Source of the DNA: Stentor coeruleus
Lineage: Eukaryota > Ciliophora > Heterotrichea > Heterotrichida > Stentoridae
DNA: 59,125 bases
NCBI GenBank assembly: GCA_001970955.1
Contig: MPUH01000379.1
Span: 1-59,125 of the forward strand
Direction: 5' to 3'
This document shows, one piece after another, positions 10,008 to 21,398 of this stretch. The notes below the pieces were generated by a model. The model made no database searches. It was not told the DNA's origin and saw only the letters and a program-made list of their open reading frames with translations. Position numbers and translations under genes: made by a program. Each line of letters opens with the position of its first letter. The first letter of the stretch is position 1.

Positions 10008-13000
10008 CTAAGCTTCTGCAACCATATTGGAGTAATATCCACCTTGAGCCTTTAACTTTTCTCTTTCTCCTTGTTCCATAATCTTTCCACTTTCCATAAC
10101 AATAATGTAATCACAGTTGTCTATAGTTTTTAGTCTATGTGCTACTGTAACACAAGTTGCTTCACTCATCAATCCTCTTATATTCTTAAGTACTTCACTT
10201 TCTGTGTTTGCATCAAGGGCACTTGTAGCTTCATCCATAAGCAAAATCTTAGGTTTTCTTATTATTGCTCTTGCAATCGCTATTCTTTGTTTCTGTCCTC
10301 CGCTAAGTCTACAACCTTTAATTCCTACTTCTCTATTGAATCCATCTTCATGACTTATAACAAATTCATAAGCTTGTGCCTTTCTTGCAGCATCTTCTAC
10401 TTCTTCATCAGTTGCTTTAACACCATATGCTATGTTTTCTTTAATTGACCCTGAGAAAAGTACTGGTTCTTGCGATACAACACTAATTTGAGATCTTAAA
10501 TGTTTGATATTGTAATTAATAATGTTTTCACCGTCAATCTTAACTTTCCCATTTTTAACATCATATTGTCTAAGTATAAGCTGCATAATTGTCGATTTGC
10601 CAGATCCTGTTCTACCAATAATTCCTAAAGACATTCCCGGTTTTAATTCGAAACTCACATTCTTACAAGCCAGATAAGTTCTGTTAGGATAAGAAAAGTC
10701 AACATTAGAAAACTCGATTTTTCCTTCAATTTCCTTTTTAATACCATCTTTTGCATTTACATTTATTATAGGCACATATTCCAATATCTTAAACAGTCTC
10801 TTACCTGCTTCAATACCATTTTTCATATCAGGAGCATACACACCAGCTGTGAAAAAGGCATCAGAACCAACCATTGCTGTTAACATAGCAGTGACCATAT
10901 CTTCAAATGTATTTGTTCGATCTCTAACAAGTTTAGCTCCATACCAAAACAAAAGTGCATAAGCATAAAAAATCAATCCAAAGCCAAGTCCATAAGTAAA
11001 TCCACTTGAGCATGCTTTTTTATACGTAGCTTTAGCCTCAGTCCTAACAGGACCTAAATATTTTTTTTGCATCTCATCTTCTAAATTAAAAGCTTTTGTA
11101 GTTCTGTAATGAGTTATCGCATCAGAAGCAACAGAAGTGGTAGATTCATAATTAAATTTAACAACTCCTTGCATTTGAGCCATAAAATTCGCTGATATTG
11201 AAAAAATTAAAATCGGAACAACAGCTATGACAATCAAAGACATTCTCCATGAAAAATAAGCAGCAGCACCATGAGCCACTATTAATGAACTAACTATACC
11301 AAGTATTATTCCAAGAAAACTTCCTCCAAGTCCATTAACTTTTTCGCAATCATTACTAAGTTTTGCACTTAAAGCACTACAATTGTTTTCAGGCTGATCA
11401 TAAAATGCACTTTCATAACTGATCATTGCTTTAAAACTCATTTCTCTGATTTTTTTTGTAATGTTCGCTCCCATTCGAGGATAACTTATTGCTTCAACTA
11501 CCATTCCGATAAAAACTATAAATCCGAAAATGATAATCATATAACCATATCTGATACTATCTTTCATTAAATCAGGGTTGTCTGGTAATCCTAATACTGC
11601 TGTTTCAAGACCGTTAAGCATTCCGGCTAAAGGATAGAAAAATCCTACAGCTACTGATCCAGCGCAANGCTAAAGGATAGAAAAATCCTACAGCTACTGA
11701 TCCAGCGCAACCAAGCAAAAGCCATAATTTTTCTGATTTCCCTAAAAGCATCATTTTCTTGAAAGCCAAACTTTTTAGCTTTTTCTGCTCCTCTTCGTCA
11801 ATAGGATTTTCATCTTTTTCAATAGAATCTGTTATCTTGTTATTGACCTGATCTTGGTCTTCATTACTCATTTGCAACTCTTGCATTTTGAAAAGATGAT
11901 AGTATCGGCCTTCTTTCTTCATAAGCCTTTTGTGTGAACCTTTTTCTACAACTTCACCTTTTTCTATCATGATAATTTTTGTTGACTTTTTGACTGTAAG
12001 TAAGTTTTGGGCTATAGTAATCCATGTACAATCTGGAAAAGATATCTCTAAAGAATCAACAACTTCTTTTTCTGTTCTTCTATCAAGAGCACTTGTAGCT
12101 TCATCTAAAAGAAGGATTTTAGGTTTACGGACTATAGCTCTAGCAATAGCAATTCTTTGTTTTTGACCTCCTGAAAGATGTGAACCTTTAGACCCACAGT
12201 TAGTTTCAAAGCCATCTGGAAGCTTTTTAATAAAGTCCATAGCACCTGAAAATTGAGCTGCTTCTTCAATAGCACTTTTAGAGGATGACATTTGGCCATA
12301 GCTGATATTTTCATATATTGTTGTATTAAAAAGTACGGGTTCTTGACTGACTACTGAAATATGGCTTCTAAGATACTTGATATCAAAGCTTCTAATATCA
12401 GTTCCATCAATAGTAATAAACCCAGAGTCTTGTTCATAATACCTTAAAAGCAATTGTACAACTGTACTTTTACCAGAGCCTGTAGACCCAACTATTCCTA
12501 ATCTTTCCCCAGGACTTAATGAAAAATTCAAGCCTTTAAGCACAGGAGTATTTTTTGCTGTCGGATAACTAAATCTAACATCATCAAATACAACAGCACC
12601 TTCTATTTCAGGCTTTAATGTTCCATGTGTAAGCTTGGTTTCTTGTGCTAAAATATTGAAAATCCTTCCAGCAGCAATTTGTCCTTCAGATATCATTTTA
12701 ATTCCTGGAACTAATGTTCCCATGTTATTAAATGCCAAAATCCCAATGAACATGACTACAATAACCTTTCCTATATCATAAGGATTATCATCTGTCCAAT
12801 TATAAACTCTTGCATCCATAAATTTCGCACCTACCATAAAACACCCTGCCATTAGTAAAAAAAATCCAAACATAGCCAGACCGATACCTACACCAGTTTT
12901 AAGACCAGTCATCATCATTGAAGATTGACTCTCATTCAACGACTCTATATATTTCTTTGTAACATGCTTTTGTCCATTTAAACTTGCCACAGTTTTTATT

Positions 13001-13725
13001 TCTTGTAANTTTGTAACATGCTTTTGTCCATTTAAACTTGCCACAGTTTTTATTTCTTGTAAAGACTCTTCAGCTATGCCTCCAGCTTTTCTATATGATG
13101 TATCTGCTGCCCTAGCACTTTGTTCGGTCCCTTGATTTAATAAAATCAATCCGAAAACCACAAGTGGTCCAAAGCATAAAGTTACTAAAGTCAGTTGTGT
13201 TCCGATAATAATACCCATGATAAATGAGCACAAGATCATTGATGCTGTAAAGATGATTATCACTAGCTTATCTCCTGTAGCTCTTTCAATTTTCAAAGTG
13301 TCTGTTGCAATTGAGCCTGGAATTTCAGCTATCGCTTGTTTGTCTAACCATTCTGGGTCAATATTGACAATCGCTTTAAAGTACTTTTCTCTAAAAATAC
13401 TCCCTTGACGAGCTCCAACTATAACCCAAGACATGACTGACACCCAACCACAAAATATGAAAACTGTGCCAAAGATTATCTGCCAATAAGTCACTATAAC
13501 TGATTTATTATAAAAGTCATTAAGTGAAGCATTGTCTCCCATGCCGTTGAAAAAATCAGCCATGAACAGAAAAAACAAAGGTTGACAAATTCCCATTCCT
13601 ACTGCTCCTGCTGTCCCTGTCAACATTAATAAATAGTCTAATGGCTTTGCAAATCTAAAAAGACTTTTAAATGAAGCTTTTACCGGTGCGCTGTCGGTGA
13701 TTCCATTAGTTTCTCCATTATCCAT
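10008..13725 (-). CDS. ABCB-type full ABC transporter (paralogue 2), broken only by assembly joins
   Basis: The span reads as two overlapping ORFs because two contig joins (N at 11668 and 13009) each duplicate flanking sequence, by 42 and 53 bp. The span is 3,718 bp; subtracting 43 and 54 leaves 3,621 bp, identical to paralogue 1 (1,206 aa plus stop). The real gene is therefore very probably intact. NBD1: GSTGSGKST, LSGGQ, LLLDEATSALD, but TIAQNL in the H-loop (Gln for His). NBD2: GRTGSGKST, LSGGQ, LLMDE, VAHRL (His kept). The last 270 residues or so are almost identical to paralogue 1, while the first 200 differ at about a quarter of positions. Same predicted role: ATP-driven export, substrate unknown. 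ATG start at 13725. Confidence 0.92.
11626..11710. other. Assembly join: 42-bp duplicate around N at 11668
   Basis: Bases 11626-11667 and 11669-11710 are identical and are separated by one N. They lie in the codons after the linker of ABC paralogue 2, and the extra 43 bp shift the frame. Confidence 0.95.
12956..13062. other. Assembly join: 53-bp duplicate around N at 13009
   Basis: Bases 12956-13008 and 13010-13062 are identical and are separated by one N. The extra 54 bp keep frame, so the predicted protein shows the peptide LQEIKTVASLNGQKHVT twice, once on each side of an unknown residue. Confidence 0.95.
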
Positions 13726-15964
13726 TTTTTACAACAGCGAAATTTTATGAATAAAGTTGAAAATTATGATTTTTGTCGAAATTTTTATGATATGAATTAG
13801 CTTAAGTGCAAAAATGACGACTTATGCTAATACTTTGGAAAATATTTTATGCAGTTGAATTGTAATTTATTTGAGTAAAATTGGTAAAAAATGGTTAAGT
13901 GTGCTTATGTGTTCCGAATGATGCAAAGAGATCTAGGGTTATGAAGAAAGAATTCTAGGAAAAATTTGAAATTGAGTTTTATTGATATGAACATCAAACA
14001 AAATATTTTTAATGATGATTTCGGGGTTTTGAAAGAATCGTGACTGTGAAGTATATGTTTTTTAGTGATCGTTAAGAATGATCAAATATGAGAAATTTTT
14101 AATCGTAGGGAGAAGTCAAGAACTTATAATGGTGTAGATATGCATTTTCTTTACAGTGCGAATATTGAAGGCTGCACAAGGTCATGCAAATTATTTTTAG
14201 GCCTTTTAGCTTCAATCACTTAATGTTCAGGTTTTTATTATTAACTGCAAGCTTGATGATTATGCTCTTTTAATTAGTTGTTAATATTTCGACTTCATCT
14301 TCAATTTTTATAAATTTTTCAGTTGTAGCTTTCCATTATCAATATATTATCATTAGGGATTATTCTGGATCTAAATTAAACTTTTCATCATCAACTTTGA
14401 TGCTATCTATTTTTACTTTGCTCCAATCAATATTTTTTGAGAAACTCATGAAACTAAGAGCATTAATCTCTTATCTCATTTCCACTATATGCACTTAATT
14501 AGGTTTAGGAACTTTTTAGCTTTAACTTTATCTTAAGTTTTGATATGCAAAAACTTAAGGTTTTAATTCACCAATTTGACTTATTCCTCAACTTACGCAT
14601 AATTTTTAAAATTTATCACTCAACCTACATATGCTAACTGTATTTTTCAAGTAATATTCACAAATATATTTAATTTAATTTTGCAAGTGTTTTTTTGTAA
14701 GTGATCAATTTGTTTATAAGCATTTCTATTGTTTGCTTCCTTAGCTCAAGTTCTTTTTCTCTTTTTAAAGCATCAGAAATAAGAAATTCAAGGAATCTTT
14801 TTTTTTATTTAAAGTTTTGGCTTGTCAAAGCTGTTAATTTCTACCAATTTTATTGGTTCACTTGTAATTTCTGATGCTTTTTGAGTTTTATTATATGCAA
14901 AGACTTTAGTAAATTTTTTTAGCATAGATTTCGAACTCATTAGGTAATAACTTAGATTTTTAAAAAGAAGTATTGTCTGCAAAAGTCTGAGCATTCTAAC
15001 TCTAAATACTATATTTTACTTTATTCTAAATTGAAAAGGCGCAGATACCATTAAGTAAACAGCTCTTGAATTAATATTGATAATTTAAAAAGATTATTAA
15101 GCTGATAATATTAGAAAGCTGTTTAAATACAAGAGTTATTAAAAAGAAAAGTTGCTAATTTTTAATTATAAGTTCTTCTTAAATAACTTAAAAATTGGAG
15201 TTTTGTTACAAAAATAAGCTAGAAATATGAGTATAAATATAACTTTGAAATTAGTATAAAAGCACTATTCTTTGTAAAAAATAATGAGAATGACCTTATA
15301 AAGTACCCTTAAATTCTTAAAAATGTATATATGCATATTTATCTAGCTTTTATTCAATCAGAACTGATTAAAAATCCTGAAAGACTATTTTTGCTTGGAA
15401 AAAAATAGAACATTCAATTTTTTTTTAAATTGAGAATTTGAGAGACATAAAAACATACCCAAACTTTATTTCAGATAAATAATTATAATATACCTCATAT
15501 GCTCTCTTTCTTAAATCCTTACAACTCTTATCCCTATTTCAAATTATTATTTTTTTTGAAATCAAAATCTACTATTAATTAATGATAGAGAATTAATATA
15601 GTTTTTTATGCATAAAATCATTAGATAGTTCTTTTAATCCTCATTAATATTAAACGTAAAGAAGATCATAATAAAATTCTTAAGTAGTTCAAAAGAAGAT
15701 TGATTTAATGTAGGTACATGCTAGTCGGTTTGGGTACTGATCCAAGAATTTTAAGATTAATGGATAGAACTAATGANTAGTCGGTTTGGGTACTGATCCA
15801 AGAATTTTAAGATTAATGGATAGAACTAATGAAAAATCATGCTTAATCATCAGACTCAATTTATACTAAAACAAAGTTGTTAATTTTAAAGAGAAACCTT
15901 AGATTTTCAATTTAATTCAATATAAAATCTCCATTTTTCTAACAATTACAATATACCTTGGTAA
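13726..15964. other. Long intergenic stretch with minus-strand coding remnants
   Basis: Bases 13,726-14,100 are the 5' flank of ABC paralogue 2 and are G-rich and C-poor on the plus strand. On the minus strand, about 14,350-14,470 contains a readable piece (SKNIDWSKVKIDSIKVDD). Bases 14,690-14,994 hold two open pieces in different frames, one starting from an ATG at 14994, the other ending LITYKKTLAKLN with a stop near 14,690. They look like one small dead gene with a frameshift at a poly-A run. The assembly join at 15,777 also lies here. The rest is AT-rich without signal. Confidence 0.5.
15722..15832. other. Assembly join: 55-bp duplicate around N at 15777
   Basis: Bases 15722-15776 and 15778-15832 are identical and are separated by one N. 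They are noncoding, about 130 bp upstream of the gene at 15965. Confidence 0.95.
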
Positions 15965-16678
15965 ATGGAAAAACAAAAACTAACATCCTCAATCCATTCC
16001 GTAAACGCAAAAATTTCAAAAGAGTACAAATGCTATGAACCAAACGGAGCAAGCAAGCGAACCCTCTGCACTATCCCCCACACATTCGACAAAGCCTTCG
16101 AAGAAATCCAAACGATGCAACAAAAATACAACCAAGAACGTGAAAAACTACGTCTAAAACTAAATTTCCCAACTGTACAAAATAGAAAATCAGCCAGAGA
16201 GCTAAAATCAGCTAGAAACCTAAAACTCACTCCTGATGGGTTAAAAATACCAAAAAAATCAAATCATTCCCCTAACACATCAAATTACGCTCATAGTTAT
16301 TTAAAAGAATCTGTGCGAAGATTAAAGAATATTGATAATATAATGGAAAGCTGTAAAGTTCTTGATAGACAAAATAAACTTATGTTAAAGCATTATCCTA
16401 CACTAGAAAAAGAAACTGAAAACAGTTATAGGGAATTTAATGATATTGTTGATGTACTTGGAAGTATTGCCCCTGGATGCCATATAAGAGAATGTCTACA
16501 TTTGAAAAAAAAATTGCAGAGATGTGAGAACTCAGTATTAATGATACCTAATAGAGATGGGTCGATATCAGCAAGAAGACTCAAACGAGAAAATAGGATA
16601 GAAAGCTTCAAAAAACTCCAAATGGAAAAATCATATGGGCTATTATCTACACCTAGGATTAGGAATTTAGATCTCTGA
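15965..16678 (+). CDS. Unrecognised basic protein, 237 aa
   Basis: Not recognised. It is basic and largely helical, with no signal peptide or membrane segment. Residues about 70-85 have a repeated RKSARELKSARNLK pattern, and about 100-130 and 140-155 look able to form short coiled coils. It starts at an ATG after a C-rich, G-poor flank typical of genes here and ends in TGA. Its codon use and an uninterrupted 237-codon frame in AT-rich DNA make it very likely real. The many Ser, Lys and Arg residues suggest a cytoskeletal or ciliary protein, but that is only a guess. Confidence 0.75.
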   Translation: MEKQKLTSSIHSVNAKISKEYKCYEPNGASKRTLCTIPHTFDKAFEEIQTMQQKYNQEREKLRLKLNFPTVQNRKSARELKSARNLKLTPDGLKIPKKSNHSPNTSNYAHSYLKESVRRLKNIDNIMESCKVLDRQNKLMLKHYPTLEKETENSYREFNDIVDVLGSIAPGCHIRECLHLKKKLQRCENSVLMIPNRDGSISARRLKRENRIESFKKLQMEKSYGLLSTPRIRNLDL

Positions 16679-17771
16679 TTTGTTATAAAGTTTAAAAGTA
16701 AATAATCACTAACATATTAAATAAACTATTACTCATGAACTTAATATTTTGATGTTTTATTCATTTTCTTACTCCGGGTTGAGCATAAGCATTTGTTAGA
16801 AAAATTATCTCTTATATTTTCCATAATCATAAAATATTCTTAGATATCAAACAGCCTACCTCCCTAAATTATATTTTTCAATCTTATATAAAGAAAGTTA
16901 AGAGTTATACAATAGAGAGACAATTAAACTTTAGATTTGTCAACTAATAAGTTAGGATTACTACTCAGGCTTACTCAGATTTTAGAATAAACCATCACTT
17001 GTAGAGATACCCAGAACTTGATATTTATCGTCATCCACTTCTAACTCTGGTGTTGCATGAACTTGTATTGGTGGAGCTTGGGTTTTTCCTTTCATCTGCC
17101 TGCTGCTCTTCTGCGGGCTTCCCTTTAAAGAACTCCATCACAATTTGGAACAAGAACACCACTAGCATTAAGTAGCATAGTGATCCTCACAACATTTATA
17201 ATCCATTTAATCATACTAGTTTTATATTTGATAAAGGATAAATTTGCTAGTTTGAATATATAAGGAGATGTTATCCTAAAATTCTACAGAAGAGTAAAAA
17301 AAAGTAATAAAGTTTTAAATCTAGAAAATTCTAATTATTTCGAATATAAGTATTATAGGACTCTGTCTAAGGATATTAGGATATTTTTTAAGTGTTTGAA
17401 TAGTTTATTTATTATTGTTATGCAAGATTTCAGGTAATCAGAACATTTAATTGCCAATTTTTTAATTTATAAAATCTAGTATCTTATAATTCACAACCCA
17501 AATAATCAAACTTTTTCTATAATCATATTAACCTTCATAATGTAAATGGTGCAATATTACTAAGCTAACTAGGCCCAATTATTTCATTCTATATCCTAAA
17601 ACTTGCATATTTTAGTGTTCATTTTGATATCAAAAATATATCAGTTCTTGATAAAAAAACCTCACATCTCATTAAAAACTTAAATCCTGCATCATTCACT
17701 CTATCAATCACAAAATCATATTAATAAACTTCATTCACTTTCCATTCATCTATCCTAATCTAATAACTTAA
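16679..17771. other. Intergenic with a small frameshifted ORF
   Basis: AT-rich apart from 16,982-17,214 (separate entry). The last 300 bp before 17,772 are C-rich and G-poor on the plus strand, which is the usual 3' flank of a minus-strand gene in this window. Confidence 0.6.
16982..17214 (-). pseudogene. Small membrane-type ORF with frameshifts
   Basis: On the minus strand an ATG at 17214 opens MIKWIINVVRITMLLNA. A second frame continues VFLFQIVMEFFKGKPAEEQQ, and a third gives KTQAPPIQVHATPELEVDDD, a YQVLGISTSDGLF end and a stop. Read across the three frames this resembles a small single-pass protein with an acidic tail. A 15-nt intron cannot fix it, because that would not change frame. It is either a dead gene or one with sequencing indels. 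Its GC content is higher than the surroundings. Confidence 0.4.
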
Positions 17772-20700
17772 CTAAAGAGCGGCTATCATATTTGTATAAT
17801 ATCCTCCCTTAACTTTCAAAGCTTCCCTTTCTCCATAATCCAAAACCCTTCCACTTTCCATGACCATCACATAATCACAAGAATCAATAGTCTTCAGCCT
17901 ATGTGCAATCATAATACAAGTTGCTTGACTCATAAGATCTCTAATATTCTTAAGCACTTCACTTTCTGTATTTGCATCTAATGCACTTGTAGCTTCATCC
18001 ATAAGTAATATACGAGGTTTTCTTATAATAGCCCTTGCAATAGCAACCCTCTGCTTTTGTCCTCCACTTAATTTACTACCTTTAATACCAACTTCTCTAT
18101 TAAAACCATCTTGATGACTTGTAATAAATTCAATAGCTTCAGCTTTTGTTGCAGCATCTTTAATTTCTTCATCAGTAGCTTTGAATCCATACGATATGTT
18201 CTCACTGATTGTCCCAGAAAACAGCACAGGTTCTTGGGAAACAACGCTTATTTGAGATCTTAAATGCTTTATATTGTAATTTATGATGTTTTCGTCATCT
18301 ATTTTAACTTTCCCATTTGTCACATCGTATTGTCTTAAAATAAGTTGCATGATTGTCGATTTGCCTGAACCAGTTCTACCTATTATACCTAAAGATTTAC
18401 CTGGTTCAAGAGTAAAATTAATATTTTTAGCAGCTAAATAAGTACGATTTGGATATGAAAAATTCACTTCACTAAATTCGATTTTCCCTTCGATTTCTTT
18501 TTTAATTCCATCTTTTGAGCCTACATTTATTGATGGGACGTAGTCAAGGATTTTCATTAGTCGTTTACCTGCTTCAACACCATTTTTCATATCAGGAGCA
18601 TATAGACCTGCATTGAAAAATGCATCTGAAGCTACAATGGCTGTTATCATTGCTGTGACCATATCTTGATATGTATTTGTCTCTTCTTTTACAAGTTTAG
18701 CTCCATACCAGAACAACAAAGCATAAACAAAGAATAATATTCCAAACCCAAGCCCATATGTAAACCCAGAGGAGCAAGCTTTTTTCTTAGTCGCTAAAGA
18801 TTCTTGAATTACAGGTTTCAAGTACATATTAAGCATTTCTTTTTCCAAATTAAAAGCTTTAGTGGTTCGATAATTTAATATAGCATCTGAAGCTACAGCA
18901 GTAGTTTGTTCATAATTAAACTTAACAACCCCAGCAACTTGAGCCATGAAATTTGCCCCGATAGCAAAAATCATTAATGGTATTATAGCAAGAACAACCA
19001 AAGACATCCTCCAACAATAATAAGCTGCAGCCCCTTGAGCTGTAGCGATCGAGCTAATAATACCAATAATAATTCCCATAATACTCCCCCCTAATCCATT
19101 AACTTTTTCACAATCATTACTAAGTTTAGCTGACAAAGCACTGCAGTTGTTTTCTGGCTGGTCATAAAATGCACTTTCATAACTTACCATAGCTCTAAAA
19201 GCAAGTTCACGTATTTTTCTAGTAATATTCGCCCCCATTCTTGGGTAGCTAAAAGCTTCAAGAATCATACCAAAAAACACAATAACCCCAAATATTATTA
19301 GTAAATATCCATATCGGATACTTTTTTCTAGTTTTGTTTCATTAGAATCAGTTCCACCTAATACGCCGATTTCTAGTCCACTAAACATCCCTGCTAATGG
19401 GTAAAATACACCTACTGTTAAAGATCCAAAAATCCCCATCATTAACCATTTCCTTTCAGTCTGCCCAAAAACCATCATCCTTTTCATGACTAAATCTTTT
19501 AGTTTTTTAGCTTCAACTTTATCTTCTACAACATTTTGTTCATCATTTTGTATTGAGTCTCTATCTTTACTTTGTGCTTGTTCATCATCAGCAGAGCTTT
19601 GTTGTAGTTCTTGCATTTTGAATAAATTATAATATTTACCTTGTTTTTTCATAAGATGCTTATGTGAACCTTTTTCTATAACCTCACCTTTTTCTATCAT
19701 GATAATTTTTGTTGAAGTTCTTACTGTTAAAAGATTTTGGGCGATAGTGATTCTTGTGCATTCTGGGAATGATATTTCTAAAGAGTCAACTACAAGTTTT
19801 TCTGTAGTCCTATCAAGGGCGCTTGTAGCTTCATCTAATAAGAGTATTATAGGTTTCCTAACAATAGCTCTAGCTATAGCAATTCTCTGTTTTTGCCCTC
19901 CTGATAAATGTGATCCCTTCGTCCCACAGTTGGTATTGAACTTTTCAGGAAGGTCTTTAATAAAGTCCGAAGCCCCTGAAAGCTTAGCAGCTTCTTCGAT
20001 TTCCTCAACACTCGCTGTCATTTTCCCATATTTAATATTTTCCAATATTGTAGTATTAAATAACACAGGCTCTTGACTAACAACACTAATATGTTCTCTT
20101 AAATACTTTATATCAATATTCTTAATATCATTTCCATCTATCATAATATTCCCTGAATCTTGTTCATAATATCTTAATAATAATTGTATTACAGTGCTTT
20201 TACCTGATCCTGTTGACCCAACAATTCCAAGTCTTTCACCTTGTCCTAAGGTAAAACTCAGCCCTTTTAATATTGGAGTTTCTTTAGCTGTAGGGTAACT
20301 AAAAAATACATCATCGAATTGTATTGCCCCAATTATATCAGGTTTCAATGTTCCATAGGTTAAATTAGTTTTGACATTTAAGAGCTTTTGGATTCTTCCA
20401 GCTGAAAACTGCCCTTCTGCTATGATTTTCAAGCCTGGGAGTAAGGTTCCCATATTATTAAAAGCTAGAAGCCCTATGAACATGACAACTACAATTTTTC
20501 CGACATCGTAAATTTTGTTATCAGTCCAGTTGTAAATTTCTGCTTGAATGAATTTTGCCCCTATCATATAGCATGTTGCAATCATTAGGAAAAAACCCAA
20601 CATGGCAAAACCTACACCAACCCCAGTTTTAAGACCTGAACTCATCATATATTTTTGGCTTTCAGAAAGAGAGGATATGTATTTTTTAGTTTCATGCTTT

Positions 20701-21398
20701 TGACCGTTAAGACTTGCTACTGTTTTAATCTCTTGCAGAGCTTCTTCAACAATAGCACTTGCTTTTCTGTAACTTGTATCAGCAGCTTTTGCGCTTTGCT
20801 CTACACCTTTATTCAAAATAATTAATCCAAAGACAATAAATGGACAGAAGAAAAACGATATAAGAGTCATCTGAAGGCCTTCAATAATAGCTATAATAAA
20901 TGAAGCTAATATCATGGATGATATAAAAATCATAACAACCAATTTGTCTCCTGCAGCCCTTTCAATCTTTAATGTGTCAGTTGCTATTGAGTTCGGAAGC
21001 TCTGCTATTGTCTTGCTGTCAAGCCAACCAGGGTCCATTTCCATTATAGCCTCAAAGTATTTTATTCTAAAGGCACTTCCTTGTCTAGCTCCAACGATCA
21101 CCCAACACATTACGGCAATCCAACCAAAAAATGTAAACACAACACCAAAGATAATAAGATAATAAACAACCATTAAGGATTTCTCGTAAAAATCGTCAAC
21201 AGTTGAACCAGTACCCATGCTGTTGAAAAAATTAGACATGAATAGAAAGAAAAGTGGCTGCAAAATTCCCATGCCAATCGCCCCAAGGGTACCAAAAAGC
21301 ATTAATATATAATCAAGACATGTAGCGTTCATGAAAAGACTAAAAAAAGATGCTTTAATTGGTGCCTCTTCACTTTTTTTTGTATCAGATACTTCCAT
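17772..21398 (-). CDS. ABCB-type full ABC transporter (paralogue 3, 1,208 aa)
   Basis: Same TMD-NBD-TMD-NBD plan as the other two ABC genes but clearly more diverged, so it is the older split. NBD1 has GSTGSGKST, LSGGQ and LLLDEATSALD, again with TIAQNL, so Gln replaces the switch His. NBD2 has GRTGSGKST, LSGGQ, LLMDE and IAHRL (His kept). The linker is longer and acidic. The frame opens at 21428 (MDNFFGY...), but the internal ATG at 21398 gives MEVSDTKK...APIKASF, which aligns with the N-termini of the paralogues. The 30 bp before it look like an AT-rich leader, so 21398 is preferred. Role inferred from the family: an ATP-driven exporter. Confidence 0.93.
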   Translation of the reverse strand: MEVSDTKKSEEAPIKASFFSLFMNATCLDYILMLFGTLGAIGMGILQPLFFLFMSNFFNSMGTGSTVDDFYEKSLMVVYYLIIFGVVFTFFGWIAVMCWVIVGARQGSAFRIKYFEAIMEMDPGWLDSKTIAELPNSIATDTLKIERAAGDKLVVMIFISSMILASFIIAIIEGLQMTLISFFFCPFIVFGLIILNKGVEQSAKAADTSYRKASAIVEEALQEIKTVASLNGQKHETKKYISSLSESQKYMMSSGLKTGVGVGFAMLGFFLMIATCYMIGAKFIQAEIYNWTDNKIYDVGKIVVVMFIGLLAFNNMGTLLPGLKIIAEGQFSAGRIQKLLNVKTNLTYGTLKPDIIGAIQFDDVFFSYPTAKETPILKGLSFTLGQGERLGIVGSTGSGKSTVIQLLLRYYEQDSGNIMIDGNDIKNIDIKYLREHISVVSQEPVLFNTTILENIKYGKMTASVEEIEEAAKLSGASDFIKDLPEKFNTNCGTKGSHLSGGQKQRIAIARAIVRKPIILLLDEATSALDRTTEKLVVDSLEISFPECTRITIAQNLLTVRTSTKIIMIEKGEVIEKGSHKHLMKKQGKYYNLFKMQELQQSSADDEQAQSKDRDSIQNDEQNVVEDKVEAKKLKDLVMKRMMVFGQTERKWLMMGIFGSLTVGVFYPLAGMFSGLEIGVLGGTDSNETKLEKSIRYGYLLIIFGVIVFFGMILEAFSYPRMGANITRKIRELAFRAMVSYESAFYDQPENNCSALSAKLSNDCEKVNGLGGSIMGIIIGIISSIATAQGAAAYYCWRMSLVVLAIIPLMIFAIGANFMAQVAGVVKFNYEQTTAVASDAILNYRTTKAFNLEKEMLNMYLKPVIQESLATKKKACSSGFTYGLGFGILFFVYALLFWYGAKLVKEETNTYQDMVTAMITAIVASDAFFNAGLYAPDMKNGVEAGKRLMKILDYVPSINVGSKDGIKKEIEGKIEFSEVNFSYPNRTYLAAKNINFTLEPGKSLGIIGRTGSGKSTIMQLILRQYDVTNGKVKIDDENIINYNIKHLRSQISVVSQEPVLFSGTISENISYGFKATDEEIKDAATKAEAIEFITSHQDGFNREVGIKGSKLSGGQKQRVAIARAIIRKPRILLMDEATSALDANTESEVLKNIRDLMSQATCIMIAHRLKTIDSCDYVMVMESGRVLDYGEREALKVKGGYYTNMIAAL

